From: Methylonatrum kenyense
GTDB taxonomy: Bacteria; Pseudomonadota; Gammaproteobacteria; Nitrococcales; Aquisalimonadaceae
Length of the DNA: 64,000 nt
NCBI RefSeq assembly: GCF_023195885.1
Contig: NZ_JALPKO010000001.1
Span: 372,001-436,000 of the forward strand
Reading direction: 5' to 3'
The translations under genes were made by a program, and so were the position numbers. Below are positions 42,329 to 51,739 of this stretch, in pieces. The notes beneath the pieces were generated by a model. The model did no database searches, was not told the DNA's origin, and saw only the letters and a program-made list of their open reading frames with translations. Positions within the stretch are counted from its first letter, which is position 1, and each line of letters starts with the position of its first letter.

Positions 42329-42375
42329 ACACAATATATAAACGTGCTGTTCTTGTTACACCCAATATGTTGGGG
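42329..42375 (-). promoter_or_regulatory. Pair of NrdR boxes upstream of nrdJ
   Basis: ACACAATATATAAACG (42329-42344) and ACCCAATATGTTGGGG (42360-42375) resemble the NrdR consensus ACACWATATATWGTGT. Their AATAT cores are 31 bases apart, the usual three helical turns. They sit 90-136 bases before the nrdJ ATG, overlapping its likely promoter, and predict NrdR repression. Confidence 0.75.
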
Positions 42376-42474
42376 TGTTTTCCCTCATGATAGACCGCAG
42401 TGGATTGAAGTCAACGGCCCGGAACGGCTTTTTGTGATGGGGTTCAAGAAGGGCAAGAGACACAAGATGTTGGG

Positions 42475-42495
42475 GGCCGGCGCGAAGCGCCGGCC
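42475..42495. terminator. Perfect GC hairpin
   Basis: GGCCGGCGC-GAA-GCGCCGGCC: 9-bp stem, 3-base loop, no T-run. It lies in the 500-base divergent region between nrdJ and the gene at 42738; otherwise that region holds the NrdR boxes and no gene. Confidence 0.45.
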
Positions 42496-42737
42496 TGGCA
42501 TACCGACAATCGATTCGTTGCTAAATCACGACAGTTTTAATAACGCGACAAATTTTTGTCGACAAGCCTTGGGTAACGTGCCATATAAATCGAACCGATG
42601 ACCAGTGCTGGCCATGGGCAATGGGGAATCGCCGTCGTGGCGAGGACTTGGACGATAACGACACGCTGGGCGACGACGCCGTACACCTTGTCGAACGGGC
42701 TCTTTCGCGCCAAGCGATTGAACGGAGAAAACGAACA

Positions 42738-43382
42738 ATGCAAAAACGTCAATTGGTGGGGTTCGGGGGGCTGCTTCTTGCCGGTCTGCTCGCAAGCCAG
42801 GCTGCGTCGGCGTCAGATATCGACGTCCAGGTGCTGAAACCAAGCGGGACCATGTTTGTGGAGAGCTTTCCCGCCAACGTTGCGGTGGAGCTTGAGATCG
42901 ACGCGAGAAACTCGCAGGGGAACTGCGTCAACAGCAACGTACAACGAATCGTCGTTTCGGCCACACCACTGCCAGATGGTGACAACCTGGAAATCCATAA
43001 TTCCGGAACAGGCTCCGCGGGTCTGAGCGGTTGTCCGGACAGCTATACATTTGACTGGACAGTCGCCGCTCCAGGATCCTACGGCCTGCTCATCAGCCTG
43101 CGCAGCGGCAGCACAACCGAAGCCTTTGACTTCGAGCCGTTCGAGTTCGACCTGTTCGAAGTCATCGACGTGGAATACCCGGCACCGCCCGCGGTTGCCA
43201 ATGCGTACTTCAATCAGGAATACAAGGGGACGAACGGGCGCTTCCGCGGCTGCGTGATCTCAAAGATCGCAGAAGCCCACGCCAAGGACAGCGCCTACGG
43301 GCCGAAGGGCGGACCTTACGACGAGGAAGCGATCCACGGAGATGTGGATACCTATGTCCTCTCGGGGCAATGCCGACCGTAG
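42738..43382 (+). CDS. Exported protein of unknown function
   Basis: 214 residues from ATG 42738 (GGAGAAAACG upstream). The signal peptide is residues 1-~26 (MQKRQLVGFGGLLLAGLLAS to ASA). The mature part is an immunoglobulin-like beta domain (FPANVAVELEIDARN, YTFDWTVAAPGSYGLLISLR) with Cys residues that could pair (GNCVNSN, SGCPDS, RGCVISK, SGQCRP). No family recognised. A clear terminator follows at 43420. Confidence 0.7.
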   Translation: MQKRQLVGFGGLLLAGLLASQAASASDIDVQVLKPSGTMFVESFPANVAVELEIDARNSQGNCVNSNVQRIVVSATPLPDGDNLEIHNSGTGSAGLSGCPDSYTFDWTVAAPGSYGLLISLRSGSTTEAFDFEPFEFDLFEVIDVEYPAPPAVANAYFNQEYKGTNGRFRGCVISKIAEAHAKDSAYGPKGGPYDEEAIHGDVDTYVLSGQCRP

Positions 43383-43419
43383 ACCGTCATGACAGCCGCA
43401 GCAGGTCTAAATCGCGTCA

Positions 43420-43451
43420 CTGAGGCGCCCCCGGCGCCTCGGTCAGTTTTT
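43420..43451 (+). terminator. Rho-independent terminator
   Basis: GAGGCGCC (43422-43429) pairs with GGCGCCTC (43433-43440), then GGTCAG and TTTTT. It ends the exported-protein transcript. Confidence 0.85.
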
Positions 43452-43613
43452 CACTCATCGGCCAACGGATAAACGGCACTAGGTTCGCGGCGTCGCGGAG
43501 CGGGACATGGCTTACCCCAGACATGCGTCGGGGCCGACACACCGGAAAGAGAACGGAATCCGGCGCGGCCTATCTACGTAACACCCGGCGAATCCTCAAG
43601 GCCTCAGAGCACG

Positions 43614-43645
43614 CGTGGATTCGCTGCGCTTAATCCCACCCTACG
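43614..43645. repeat. Single REP-like sequence
   Basis: CGTGGATTCGCTGCGCTTAA then TCCCACCCTACG is the common Gammaproteobacteria repeat (reverse: CGTAGGGTGGGATTAAGCGC..). The 357 bases between the exported protein and the dehydrogenase contain this and the terminator only. Confidence 0.65.
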
Positions 43646-43739
43646 GCGGCAGAAGACGCGCGGCACACGGAAACCCGAGGAGCCTTTTCGTCCGTAAACC
43701 GAACACCTTCCTCGTCCGAAAACCGCCGCGCGGGAGCGG

Positions 43740-44501
43740 CTATTTCTTCACTTCCGTCACCGACAGCGGGGCCCATGACTGACTGACCGGCATCATCTCG
43801 ATGCGGTTGATGTTGACGTGGGCGGGCATGTTGACGACCCACCAGATGGTCTCTGCGATGTCCTCGGGGCGGATCGGGCCCTTGCCTGCGTAGAGGGATT
43901 TCGCCTTCTCGGCATCGCCGCCGAAGCGGACGATGGAGAACTCGGTTTCGCACAGACCCGGCTCGATCAGCGTGGCGCGGATCGGGCGGCCGGTGAGGTC
44001 GGCCCGCAGGTTGCGGGTGAACTGCTGGACGAAGGCCTTGGTTCCGCCGTAGGTATTGCCGCCCACATAGGGCCAACTGGCGGCGGTCGAGCCCAGGTTC
44101 ACGATGTGGCCACGGTTTCGCTCCACCATGCCCGGCAGCACGGTGTGGGTGGCGTAGAGCAGGCCCTTGATGTTGGTGTCGATCATGACTTCCCAGTCGT
44201 CGACATCGTATTCCCAGGCCGGCTCCAGACCTCTGGCGAGGCCGGCGTTGTTGACCAGCAGCTCGACCGAAGCGAAGGCCTCCGGCAGATCCCCCAGGCC
44301 CTGCTCCACCGCCTTCCGGTCACGCATGTCCATCGGCCGCGCCAGCACCCGGTCGGGGCCACCGAGCTCGTCGACCATTTCCTGCAACCGTTCCTCACGG
44401 CGGCCGGTGAGAATGAGCTTCCAGCCGTCGGCGGCAAAACGACGGGCCGTGGCGGCGCCGAAACCGGAGGTAGCGCCGGTGATCAGGGCAATGCGATCCA
44501 T
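43740..44501 (-). CDS. Short-chain dehydrogenase (YdfG-like)
   Basis: 253 residues from ATG 44501 (GGAGA upstream). NAD(P) motif TGATSGFGAA (about 7-16), NNAG at ~85, catalytic Ser in LGSTAASWPY and YGGTK (YxxxK). ETEFSIVRFGGDAEKAKSLY and PEDIAETIWWVVNMPAHVNI are close to E. coli YdfG, an NADP-dependent 3-hydroxy acid/serine dehydrogenase. MITE copy B lies 37 bases upstream of its start. Confidence 0.92.
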   Translation of the reverse strand: MDRIALITGATSGFGAATARRFAADGWKLILTGRREERLQEMVDELGGPDRVLARPMDMRDRKAVEQGLGDLPEAFASVELLVNNAGLARGLEPAWEYDVDDWEVMIDTNIKGLLYATHTVLPGMVERNRGHIVNLGSTAASWPYVGGNTYGGTKAFVQQFTRNLRADLTGRPIRATLIEPGLCETEFSIVRFGGDAEKAKSLYAGKGPIRPEDIAETIWWVVNMPAHVNINRIEMMPVSQSWAPLSVTEVKK

Positions 44502-44537
44502 GAGGTCTCCATTTACCAAAGACTTGAGTGGTCAGGT

Positions 44538-44816
44538 TTAAGGAAACACTGATGTATTCCCGCGTCTGCGCCCGAGACCGGTTTTGGTCAGCTGGCAAGG
44601 CGCGGTGCCGGTTCGGTAGCCGTCGCTACCGGCCCGGTGGCGCAACACAGCCAGGGGCCAAAACCGGCCGGGCCCTTCGGGTTGGGCCGCATTTTTCCCG
44701 AATGCTGTGTTGCGCTGCTTGACCGCAGAATGACTGCGGTGCTGCGCAGCGCGCCTTGCCTCGGAGAAAAATGCGGACTCCAACGCCGACGTGCGAATAC
44801 ATCAGTGTTTCCTTAA
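44538..44816. mobile_element. MITE, full-length copy B
   Basis: The core is 44542-44812 (271 bases), bracketed by TTAA on both sides. The outer 22 bases (TTAAGGAAACACTGATGTAT plus TC) are perfectly inverted at the two ends. Weaker inverted matches continue inwards (GGCAAGGCGCGG versus CGCGCCTTGCC), so the whole element can fold back. No transposase frame. Flanks fit a 4-base YTAR duplication as made by IS5-group elements. Confidence 0.92.
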
Positions 44817-44832
44817 GTGTTCGGACGACTGA

Positions 44833-47800
44833 TCAGGCCGGTCCGGCCTGGCGTTCGCGGGCTTCCAGCTCCCGCAGGTCCGCGGCCACGGCATTGCTGG
44901 AGCGGGTAAAGCGGGCCAGCAGATCGTACAGCACCGGGGTCAGGAACAGGGTCAGCATGGTCGCCAGCGCCAACCCGCCGATGATCACGATACCGATGGC
45001 GGTGCGGCTCTCGGCGCCGGCACCAGTGGACAACACCAGCGGCAGCGCACCGAACACCGTGGAAATGGCGGTCATCAGGATCGGCCGGAAGCGCAGCACG
45101 GTGCCTTCAACAATGGCCTCACGCACGCTGCGGCCCTGATCGCGCAACTGGTTGGCGAATTCCACGATCAGGATGCCGTTCTTGGCCATCAGGCCGATCA
45201 GCAGGATCATGCCGATCTGGCTGTAGATGTTCAGTGATATGCCGGTGAAAAACAGGGCGGCCAGCGCGCCGGTGATCGCCAGCGGCACCGAGAACATGAT
45301 GATCCCGGGGTGAACGAAGCTTTCGAACTGCGCGGCCAGCACCAGGAACACCACCACCATGGCCATGGCGAAGGTCAGGTAGATGGCGCCGGAGGTTTCC
45401 ATGAACTCCTGTGACAGCCCCAGGTAGCTGATCTGGGCCTCGTCCGGGAGTTCTTCGGCGGCGATGCGCTCCAGGTAATTCAGTGCGCTGCCCAGGTCGT
45501 AGCCCTCGGCCAGCGAGGCGGTGATGGTCACCGACGGCAGGCGGTTGACCCGGCTCAGAACCGGTGCCGAACCCAGTTCCTCGGTGCGGATAACGCTGGA
45601 CAGGGGCACCAACGCGGCGTTGTTGCCAGAGCGAACGAAGATGTTTTCCAGGTCCGATGGCGTGCCCCGGTCGGCATCCCCGGCCTGCAGCATCACGTCA
45701 TACTCGCGGCCACGGTCCAGATAAGTGGTGACCTGGCGCGAGGCGAACATGGTCTGCAGCGCGCCACCCACGTCATCGACGGCGATATCCAGATCCGCCG
45801 CCTTCTGCCGGTCCATGACCACATTGAGCTGCGGCCGGGTTTCCTCGTAGTCGCTGTCGATGTTCAGCAGCCGCGGATTCTCGTCCCGCGCCCGGGCCAT
45901 AACGCGTTGCGCCCATTCATCAACCTGGCTGTATTCCGAACCGCCGATGACGAACTGCACCGGGGCCTCGAAACCGCTCTGGCCCAGTCCAGGCGGGTTG
46001 ACCGCGAACGACTGCATGCCAGGCAGACCCAGCAACTGCGGAAAAATCGAGCCGACAATCTGTTGTTGCGAGCGTTCGCGTTCGTCCCAGTGACGCAGGC
46101 CGACAATGGTAATCGGCCGGTCGATCTGGCCACGGAAACCGGAGATGGTGAGCACGCGGAAGGCATCGCCCTGCTCCACCAGCGGACTCAGCACCTCCTC
46201 CATTTCACGTAACTGCGCGTCGACATAGGCCGGCGACGAGCCCTGCGGCGCCGAGCTGGGAATGATAAAGACACCACGGTCCTCGGTGGGCGCGAGTTCC
46301 TCTGGCAGCACATTGATCAGCTGCACGGCAGCCAGCCCCACCACCCCGCAGACCGCGAGAATTACCAGCGGGACATTCAGCGCCTTGACCAGCAGCCAGC
46401 GGTAGCCACTGGTCAGGCCGCGGAAGCCGCGTTCGGTGATCCGGTAGAGGAAGCCCGCCCCCTCCGGCGGCCGCAGCCATTTGCTGCACAGCATCGGCGC
46501 CAGGGTCAGGGCAACGATACTGGAGAAGATCACCGCCGCCGCCAGCACCAGGCCGAATTCGGTGAATAGCCGGCCGACATTGCCCTGCATGAAGGCGATG
46601 GGTACGAACACGGCCACCAGCGTCAAGGTGGTGGCAACGATTGCGAAGCCCACCTGCCGGGCGCCACGGTACGCCGCCAGCAGCGGCGGTTCGCCATCGT
46701 CGATGCGCCGCTGCACGTTCTCCAGCATGACGATGGCATCGTCCACCACCAGGCCGATGGCCAGGATCAGGGCCAGCAGCGTCAGCACATTGATCGAGAA
46801 ACCGAGCGGCCCCATGACCGTAAAGGCGCCGATCACCGCCACCGGAATCGTCACCGCCGGTATCAGCGTGGCCCGGATCGAGCGCAGGAACACGAAGATC
46901 ACCAGCACCACCATGGTCACCGCGATACTGAGGGTGATCAGCACCTCGCGGATGGACTCGCGGATGAAGATCGACTCGTCGTAGCCGACCTCCATGCGCA
47001 TGCCGCTGGGCAGGCCGGGTTCGATGGCCTCCATCTCGGCGCGGATGCCGTCGGAGACGGCAATCACATTGGACTGGGACTGACGGACGATGCCGAGGCC
47101 CACCGCCTGCTCGCCGTTGGTGCGCAGCGACGTTCGATCATCCTCGACGCCGCGCTCGACCTGCGCCACCTCGCCCAGCCGAAGCTGATAGCCGTCATCG
47201 CGGCGAATCACCAGGTTGGCGAACTCCTCGGCATCCTTGAGCCGGGTATCGGTACGGATGGTCAGTTCACGCTGGTCCGATTCCACCCGGCCGGCGGGTA
47301 GTTCCAGATTGTTGCGCCGCAGTGCCGCCTCGATGTCGGCGACAGTGACGTTGCGCGCCGCCATGTCCTCGCGGTTAAGCCACACGCGCATGGCATAGCG
47401 TCGCTCGCCACCGATCCGGATACGGGCGACGCCGTCGATCACCGACATGCGGTCGACCAGATTGCGCTCGGCGTAGTCGGTGAGTTCCTCCGGCGACATG
47501 GTGTCCGAGGACAGGGTCAGCCACATCATCGGCCGGGCGTCGGCATCGGTTTTCTCCACCACCGGCGGATCGGCGTCCTCCGGCAGATCCGCCGTCACGC
47601 GGCTGACCGCGTCGCGCACATCGTTGGCGGCGGCATCGATATCGCGGTCCAGATTGAATTCGATGGTGGTCTCGGCCTGGCCGTCGCGGCTGGCGGAACT
47701 CACCGAGCGAATGCCATCGACGCTGCTGATCGCACCCTCAATGATCTCGGTGACTTCGTTGTTCATGACCTCGGGCGCGGCGCCTAGGTATTCGGTGGTC

Positions 47801-47940
47801 ACGGAAACCACCGGCGGGTCGATGTTCGGGTACTCGCGGATCGGCAACTGCATCAGCGAGGCCAGGCCCAGCAGCACGATCAGCAAACTCAGCACCGTGG
47901 CCAGCACCGGCCGCTTGACGGAAATGTCGGAGATAATCAT
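44833..47940 (-). CDS. RND multidrug efflux permease (AcrB/MexB superfamily)
   Basis: 1035 residues, normal for HAE1-RND pumps. It begins MIISDISVKRPVLATVLSLL. The proton-relay Asp pair is in LAIGLVVDDAIVMLENV (about 405), and docking-loop motifs include AAPEVMNNEVTEIIEG. The C-terminal half repeats the fold (GLMAKNGILIVEFANQL). It expels drugs or lipophilic compounds through an outer-membrane channel. The adaptor gene lies upstream (47991-49091) in the same operon. No TolC-like gene is adjacent, so it probably shares one encoded elsewhere. Confidence 0.95.
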   Translation of the reverse strand: MIISDISVKRPVLATVLSLLIVLLGLASLMQLPIREYPNIDPPVVSVTTEYLGAAPEVMNNEVTEIIEGAISSVDGIRSVSSASRDGQAETTIEFNLDRDIDAAANDVRDAVSRVTADLPEDADPPVVEKTDADARPMMWLTLSSDTMSPEELTDYAERNLVDRMSVIDGVARIRIGGERRYAMRVWLNREDMAARNVTVADIEAALRRNNLELPAGRVESDQRELTIRTDTRLKDAEEFANLVIRRDDGYQLRLGEVAQVERGVEDDRTSLRTNGEQAVGLGIVRQSQSNVIAVSDGIRAEMEAIEPGLPSGMRMEVGYDESIFIRESIREVLITLSIAVTMVVLVIFVFLRSIRATLIPAVTIPVAVIGAFTVMGPLGFSINVLTLLALILAIGLVVDDAIVMLENVQRRIDDGEPPLLAAYRGARQVGFAIVATTLTLVAVFVPIAFMQGNVGRLFTEFGLVLAAAVIFSSIVALTLAPMLCSKWLRPPEGAGFLYRITERGFRGLTSGYRWLLVKALNVPLVILAVCGVVGLAAVQLINVLPEELAPTEDRGVFIIPSSAPQGSSPAYVDAQLREMEEVLSPLVEQGDAFRVLTISGFRGQIDRPITIVGLRHWDERERSQQQIVGSIFPQLLGLPGMQSFAVNPPGLGQSGFEAPVQFVIGGSEYSQVDEWAQRVMARARDENPRLLNIDSDYEETRPQLNVVMDRQKAADLDIAVDDVGGALQTMFASRQVTTYLDRGREYDVMLQAGDADRGTPSDLENIFVRSGNNAALVPLSSVIRTEELGSAPVLSRVNRLPSVTITASLAEGYDLGSALNYLERIAAEELPDEAQISYLGLSQEFMETSGAIYLTFAMAMVVVFLVLAAQFESFVHPGIIMFSVPLAITGALAALFFTGISLNIYSQIGMILLIGLMAKNGILIVEFANQLRDQGRSVREAIVEGTVLRFRPILMTAISTVFGALPLVLSTGAGAESRTAIGIVIIGGLALATMLTLFLTPVLYDLLARFTRSSNAVAADLRELEARERQAGPA

Positions 47941-47990
47941 CTCACGCCACTCCGACCGGGACGGACAGGACCACGGCTGGCTGTGTCATG

Positions 47991-49091
47991 TCAGTTCTCC
48001 ACCAGCGCATCGCGCTCGATCTCGCGGCGGACCTGCACCTCGGCACCATCCCGCAGGCGCTGCTGGCCAGCCACCACCACGGTGTCGCCGGCCTTGATGC
48101 CATCGACGATCTGCACCTCGCCACGGCGCCGCTGGCCGATGACCACATCGACCTGCTTCACCTTGTCGTCATTGACCACGTAGGCATAGAGCGCGCGCCC
48201 CTCCGTGAGCAACGCCTGTTCGGGGACGATGACCGCGTCGGTCTGTTCGCGCAGCACCAGATGCACGTTCATGAACATGCCGGGGCGCAGGTCGCCATCC
48301 TCGTTGTCGAATTCCGACTGCACGCGAATGGTGCGTGTGACCGGATCGATGCGGGTTCCGATCCGGGCCACCTCGCCGCTGAACTCGCGGTCCTGGAAAC
48401 CGACGTTGCGGGCACTCACACCCTGGCCAAGACGCAGTGCACCGAGGAAACGCTCCGGCACCGAGAAATCGACCCGGACCACACTCAGGTCGTCCAGCGT
48501 GGTCAGCACGGTGCCCGGGTCCACAAAGGCACCCAGACTGACTTCGCGCAGGCCGGTCCGGCCATCAAACGGTGCCAGCAGGCGGCGATCGCGCAGCCGG
48601 CTGCGGGCAACCGCCACGCGGGCCTCGGCAGCCTGGCGAGAGGCGTCCAGCTCATCCACCTGAGCCTGCGGCACACTGCCATCCTCGCGTAATGCTCGGG
48701 CGCGCCGCAGCCGCTGTTCCACGTCGCGCAGGTTGGCCTGGGCCTCACGCAACTCGCTCTCCTCGCGGACCGGATCCAGTTCGAATAGGACATCACCTTC
48801 GGCAACCTGCTCGCCTTCTTCGAAACCGATCCGGGTGATCCGCCCGGCCACCTCGGCCACCACGTCCACCGATTCGCGGGCAACTGTGGTGCCGACGGCC
48901 TGTACCGATTCCTGAATGGTGCCGCGCCAGGCCTGGACGACATCGACTGGCGCCGGCTGGCCTCCGCCCCGCTGCTGTGGCTCCTCGGCCGCGCCATTAG
49001 CCGCACCGGATGTGTCGAACCACTGCCAGGCGAAGTAGGCGCCGACGGCAATTGCGATGACCGCGACCAGTTGCAGCAGGAGACGTGTCAC
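47991..49091 (-). CDS. RND efflux periplasmic adaptor (HlyD/MexE-like)
   Basis: 366 residues from GTG 49091 (AAGGAC 8 bases upstream). An N-terminal membrane anchor (LLLQLVAVIAIAVGAYFAW) is followed by a lipoyl half (VDVVAEVAGRITRIGFEEG), a short coiled-coil hairpin (LRDVEQRLRRARALRED), the second lipoyl half (LLAPFDGRTGLREVSLGAFV) and the beta-barrel domain. It links the permease to the outer-membrane channel. First gene of the two-gene operon; a possible operator is at 49120-49133. Confidence 0.93.
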   Translation of the reverse strand: MTRLLLQLVAVIAIAVGAYFAWQWFDTSGAANGAAEEPQQRGGGQPAPVDVVQAWRGTIQESVQAVGTTVARESVDVVAEVAGRITRIGFEEGEQVAEGDVLFELDPVREESELREAQANLRDVEQRLRRARALREDGSVPQAQVDELDASRQAAEARVAVARSRLRDRRLLAPFDGRTGLREVSLGAFVDPGTVLTTLDDLSVVRVDFSVPERFLGALRLGQGVSARNVGFQDREFSGEVARIGTRIDPVTRTIRVQSEFDNEDGDLRPGMFMNVHLVLREQTDAVIVPEQALLTEGRALYAYVVNDDKVKQVDVVIGQRRRGEVQIVDGIKAGDTVVVAGQQRLRDGAEVQVRREIERDALVEN

Positions 49092-49119
49092 ATGAATGTC
49101 CTTGCGGTGAAGGTGAAGC

Positions 49120-49133
49120 TGACCAACCGGTCA
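49120..49133. promoter_or_regulatory. Candidate TetR-type operator of the efflux operon
   Basis: TGACC-AACC-GGTCA is a perfect 5-base inverted repeat 29 bases before the adaptor GTG; on the minus strand it reads TTGACCGGTTGGTCA, overlapping a -35-like TTGACC. No regulator gene is adjacent. Confidence 0.45.
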
Positions 49134-49282
49134 ACAGTGTATATCAGCCCATTCCTTCATGGACATGGCAGGCGACCGTTTGATCCGGACGCACCGGTAA
49201 CGGATCAGGTGAGAGTCGGACCTCGTCGTTTGGTACACTTCTGTGTATCCCTTTTCGCTCCATCAAACTCGAGGAACCCTCG

Positions 49283-49723
49283 ATGACCCGTATTCTGTTC
49301 TTGCTGCTCATTGCCCTGCCGTTGCTGGCCAGCCAGCCGGTGTTCGCCGACGATGGGACGGAAACCGTGCTGATCAATGTCAATTCCGACCAGGGTCAGG
49401 TACAGGGAATGGCGATGGAACTTGCCACCAAACTGGTTCAGGCGGACAAGGAAGTGCGCATTGTGCTGTGCGGTGACGCCGCCGAACTGGCGCTGGAGGA
49501 AAACATCCCGTCCAGCCTGCGGCCGCGGGATGTCAGCCCCAAGGAAATGATGCTGGAAGCCGTCAGTCTTGGTGCCACCGTCCAGGTCTGCCATCTGTTC
49601 CTTCCCAACACCCGCTTCGGTCAGTATGACGAGGACGACCTGGTGGAAGACGCCAGCGTGATCTCGGCCGAAGAGCTCGCCGAACTGGTCACCAAGAGTG
49701 AAATCCGCCGGTTCTCCTACTGA
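49283..49723 (+). CDS. Exported DsrE-like protein
   Basis: 146 residues (GAGGAA before ATG 49283). The signal peptide is residues 1-~22 (ILFLLLIALPLLASQPVFA). The mature part is a DsrE/DsrF fold: VLINVNSDQGQVQGMAMELA, LVQADKEVRIVLCGDAAEL (Cys at the family's usual position) and EAVSLGATVQVCHLF (second Cys). The family handles sulfur transfer or thiol redox; secretion points to a periplasmic role. It stands alone, divergent from the efflux operon. Confidence 0.82.
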   Translation: MTRILFLLLIALPLLASQPVFADDGTETVLINVNSDQGQVQGMAMELATKLVQADKEVRIVLCGDAAELALEENIPSSLRPRDVSPKEMMLEAVSLGATVQVCHLFLPNTRFGQYDEDDLVEDASVISAEELAELVTKSEIRRFSY

Positions 49724-50197
49724 GATTTCACCCGTCACCTTCGGCGCCGCGGGTACAGCAGCACTGACAACGTTGTCGTCTCGCGACATATTGAACGACG
49801 AAGCGGTCATGGCAAGCTGCCGGCAGAGACTGATTGAGTGGTCGGACCTGCTACTATCCGCAAGGAATGCGCCGGTGCATTCCCGCGCCTGGATTTGCGT
49901 TTGAATCTTTTCCTGGGCAAGGCTCACTGCGTCACGGCCGTGCGGCGGCCGTGCGGCGCAGACGTAACCTGGCGCAGGTGTCGGAACACAGGCACAGTCG
50001 CTTGAGGAAAAACGGGGTTTTTCGGTGGCAGTCCCGCAACGGACCCGTGTTGCCGGCAGTCGCCGCGCGCGGCTCATGACTCGCTGGATCCCTTTGCGTG
50101 AGTGTCCGCCGTCGGGTCCTCGCGAACCGATAGCGTGGTTTCTTGTCTGCGCTCGCATTGACTCAGAATCCGGCGCCGGCCGGGATGGACCCGCTCA
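49724..50197. other. 474-base gap with no recognised gene
   Basis: Between the DsrE-like gene and the 7TM gene. I see only a small hairpin (AAAAAC-GGGG-TTTTTC near 50015) and GC-rich direct repeats (CGTGCGGCGGCCGTGCGGCG near 49938). No open frame looks coding. Confidence 0.5.
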
Positions 50198-51739
50198 GTG
50201 AACAAACTGCATCTCAGGCTGCTGGCCGTTCTCCTGCTCGCGATTGGCGGCGGTGCCACCTGGTACAAGATGGCGGTCCTCGGGCTTCCGGTCACACCGG
50301 ATAGCACGACACAGATCTGGACGGTAGAGGCCAGGATCACGTTCGAAGCCGATGGTGGACCGAGCCAGGTCAACCTGGCCATCCCCCACAACCCACCCGG
50401 CTTCAATGTGCTGGGCGAGGATTTTGTCTCCGGTCAGTATGGCCTGGCGCGGGACCGGGAGGGCGACAACCGCGTCGCCATGTGGACGGCACGCCGGGCA
50501 AGCGGCAACCAGGCACTCTACTACCGCATACAACTGGCCGAGGATGCGAACGGCGAGACGGACATGACCAGCCCGACGCCAAGCTACCCGGAGGTGCCGG
50601 ACTATCCGGAACCGTTCGGCTCCGCCGCACTCACGGTCCTGCAGGATGTCCGCGAGGAGTCGGCGGATATCTCCTCGTTCACCCGGCGCCTGCTGCTGCG
50701 CTACAACAGCAGCGACCCCGGCGAAAACGTGCAGGTACTGCGCGGGGACATCGACAGTGCAACCGCTCATGTCGACAACCTGATCGACATCCTCGCCGGC
50801 GCACGAATCCCGGCCCGTGCAGTCCAGGTGCTGACGCTCCGCGACCGGATGCGACGCGCCGAGATGAATACCTTCCTTGAGGTCCATAACGGCAGCGAGT
50901 GGATCCCGTTCAACCCGGTGACCGCGGAGCGTGGATACCCGTCCAATGTGCTGGTCTGGAAGCGGGGATCCGAGCGCCCGCTGAGCGTCAGCGGCGGCTC
51001 CTCCGGCGATCTCGAGTTTGCTGCCGCGCGCACGGTGCGGGAGGTCGTCGCGGTCGCCGAACAACGGGCCATGCAGCGCGGCACCTCAATGCTGATGGAC
51101 TTCTCGCTGTTCAGCCTGCCGGTGCAGGCGCAGAACACCTACCGCCTGCTACTGCTGGTTCCAATCGGCGCGCTGATGATGGTGTTCCTGCGCAACGTGA
51201 TCGGCATTGCCACGTTCGGCACCTTCATGCCCATCCTGATTGCGCTGGCGTTTCGCGAAACGCAGCTTGCCTGGGGCATTTTCCTGTTTACCTCGGTTGT
51301 GGCCATCGGCCTGGCGATTCGCTTCTACCTGGAGAACCTGAAGCTGTTGCTTGTGCCCCGACTGGCCGCGGTGCTGATTGTCGTGGTCCTGGTCATGGCG
51401 GTGTTCAGCATCATCAGTCACAAACTTGGGCTGGAGCGCGGACTGTCCATTGCGCTATTCCCGATGGTCATCCTGGCGATGACCATCGAGCGGATGTCAC
51501 TGGTCTGGGAGGAACACGGGGCCGGGCAGGCCATACGTCAGGGCATCGGCAGCCTGATCGTTGCCATCCTTGCCTATCTGGTGATGTTCCAGCCACAGGT
51601 CGGGCACCTGGTGTTCGTGTTCCCGGAGCTGCTGCTGGTTGTGCTGGCGGTGGTGCTGCTGATGGGCCGCTACACCGGTTACCGCCTGACCGAACTCTGG
51701 CGTTTCCGGCACCTGATACTGGACCGAAACCGACAATGA
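50198..51739 (+). CDS. Inactive transglutaminase fused to 7TM domain (UUP1/7TM family)
   Basis: 513 residues from GTG 50198. After an N-terminal membrane anchor (residues 8-26) comes a periplasmic transglutaminase-like region (NVQVLRGDIDSATAHVDNLI, GARIPARAVQVLTLRD, EVHNGSEWIPFNP) lacking the catalytic Cys-His-Asp triad. Seven C-terminal membrane helices follow (about 305-500; LLLLVPIGALMMVFLRNVIG onward). It overlaps the RimK-like ATP-grasp gene by 4 bases (ATGA). The pair is conserved in Gammaproteobacteria and seems to act together at the envelope; exact role unknown. Confidence 0.88.
   Translation: MNKLHLRLLAVLLLAIGGGATWYKMAVLGLPVTPDSTTQIWTVEARITFEADGGPSQVNLAIPHNPPGFNVLGEDFVSGQYGLARDREGDNRVAMWTARRASGNQALYYRIQLAEDANGETDMTSPTPSYPEVPDYPEPFGSAALTVLQDVREESADISSFTRRLLLRYNSSDPGENVQVLRGDIDSATAHVDNLIDILAGARIPARAVQVLTLRDRMRRAEMNTFLEVHNGSEWIPFNPVTAERGYPSNVLVWKRGSERPLSVSGGSSGDLEFAAARTVREVVAVAEQRAMQRGTSMLMDFSLFSLPVQAQNTYRLLLLVPIGALMMVFLRNVIGIATFGTFMPILIALAFRETQLAWGIFLFTSVVAIGLAIRFYLENLKLLLVPRLAAVLIVVVLVMAVFSIISHKLGLERGLSIALFPMVILAMTIERMSLVWEEHGAGQAIRQGIGSLIVAILAYLVMFQPQVGHLVFVFPELLLVVLAVVLLMGRYTGYRLTELWRFRHLILDRNRQ

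Noticed and set aside
49205-50158. 317-codon minus-strand frame
   Set aside because: It covers the antisense of the DsrE-like gene and a non-coding gap; no family features.
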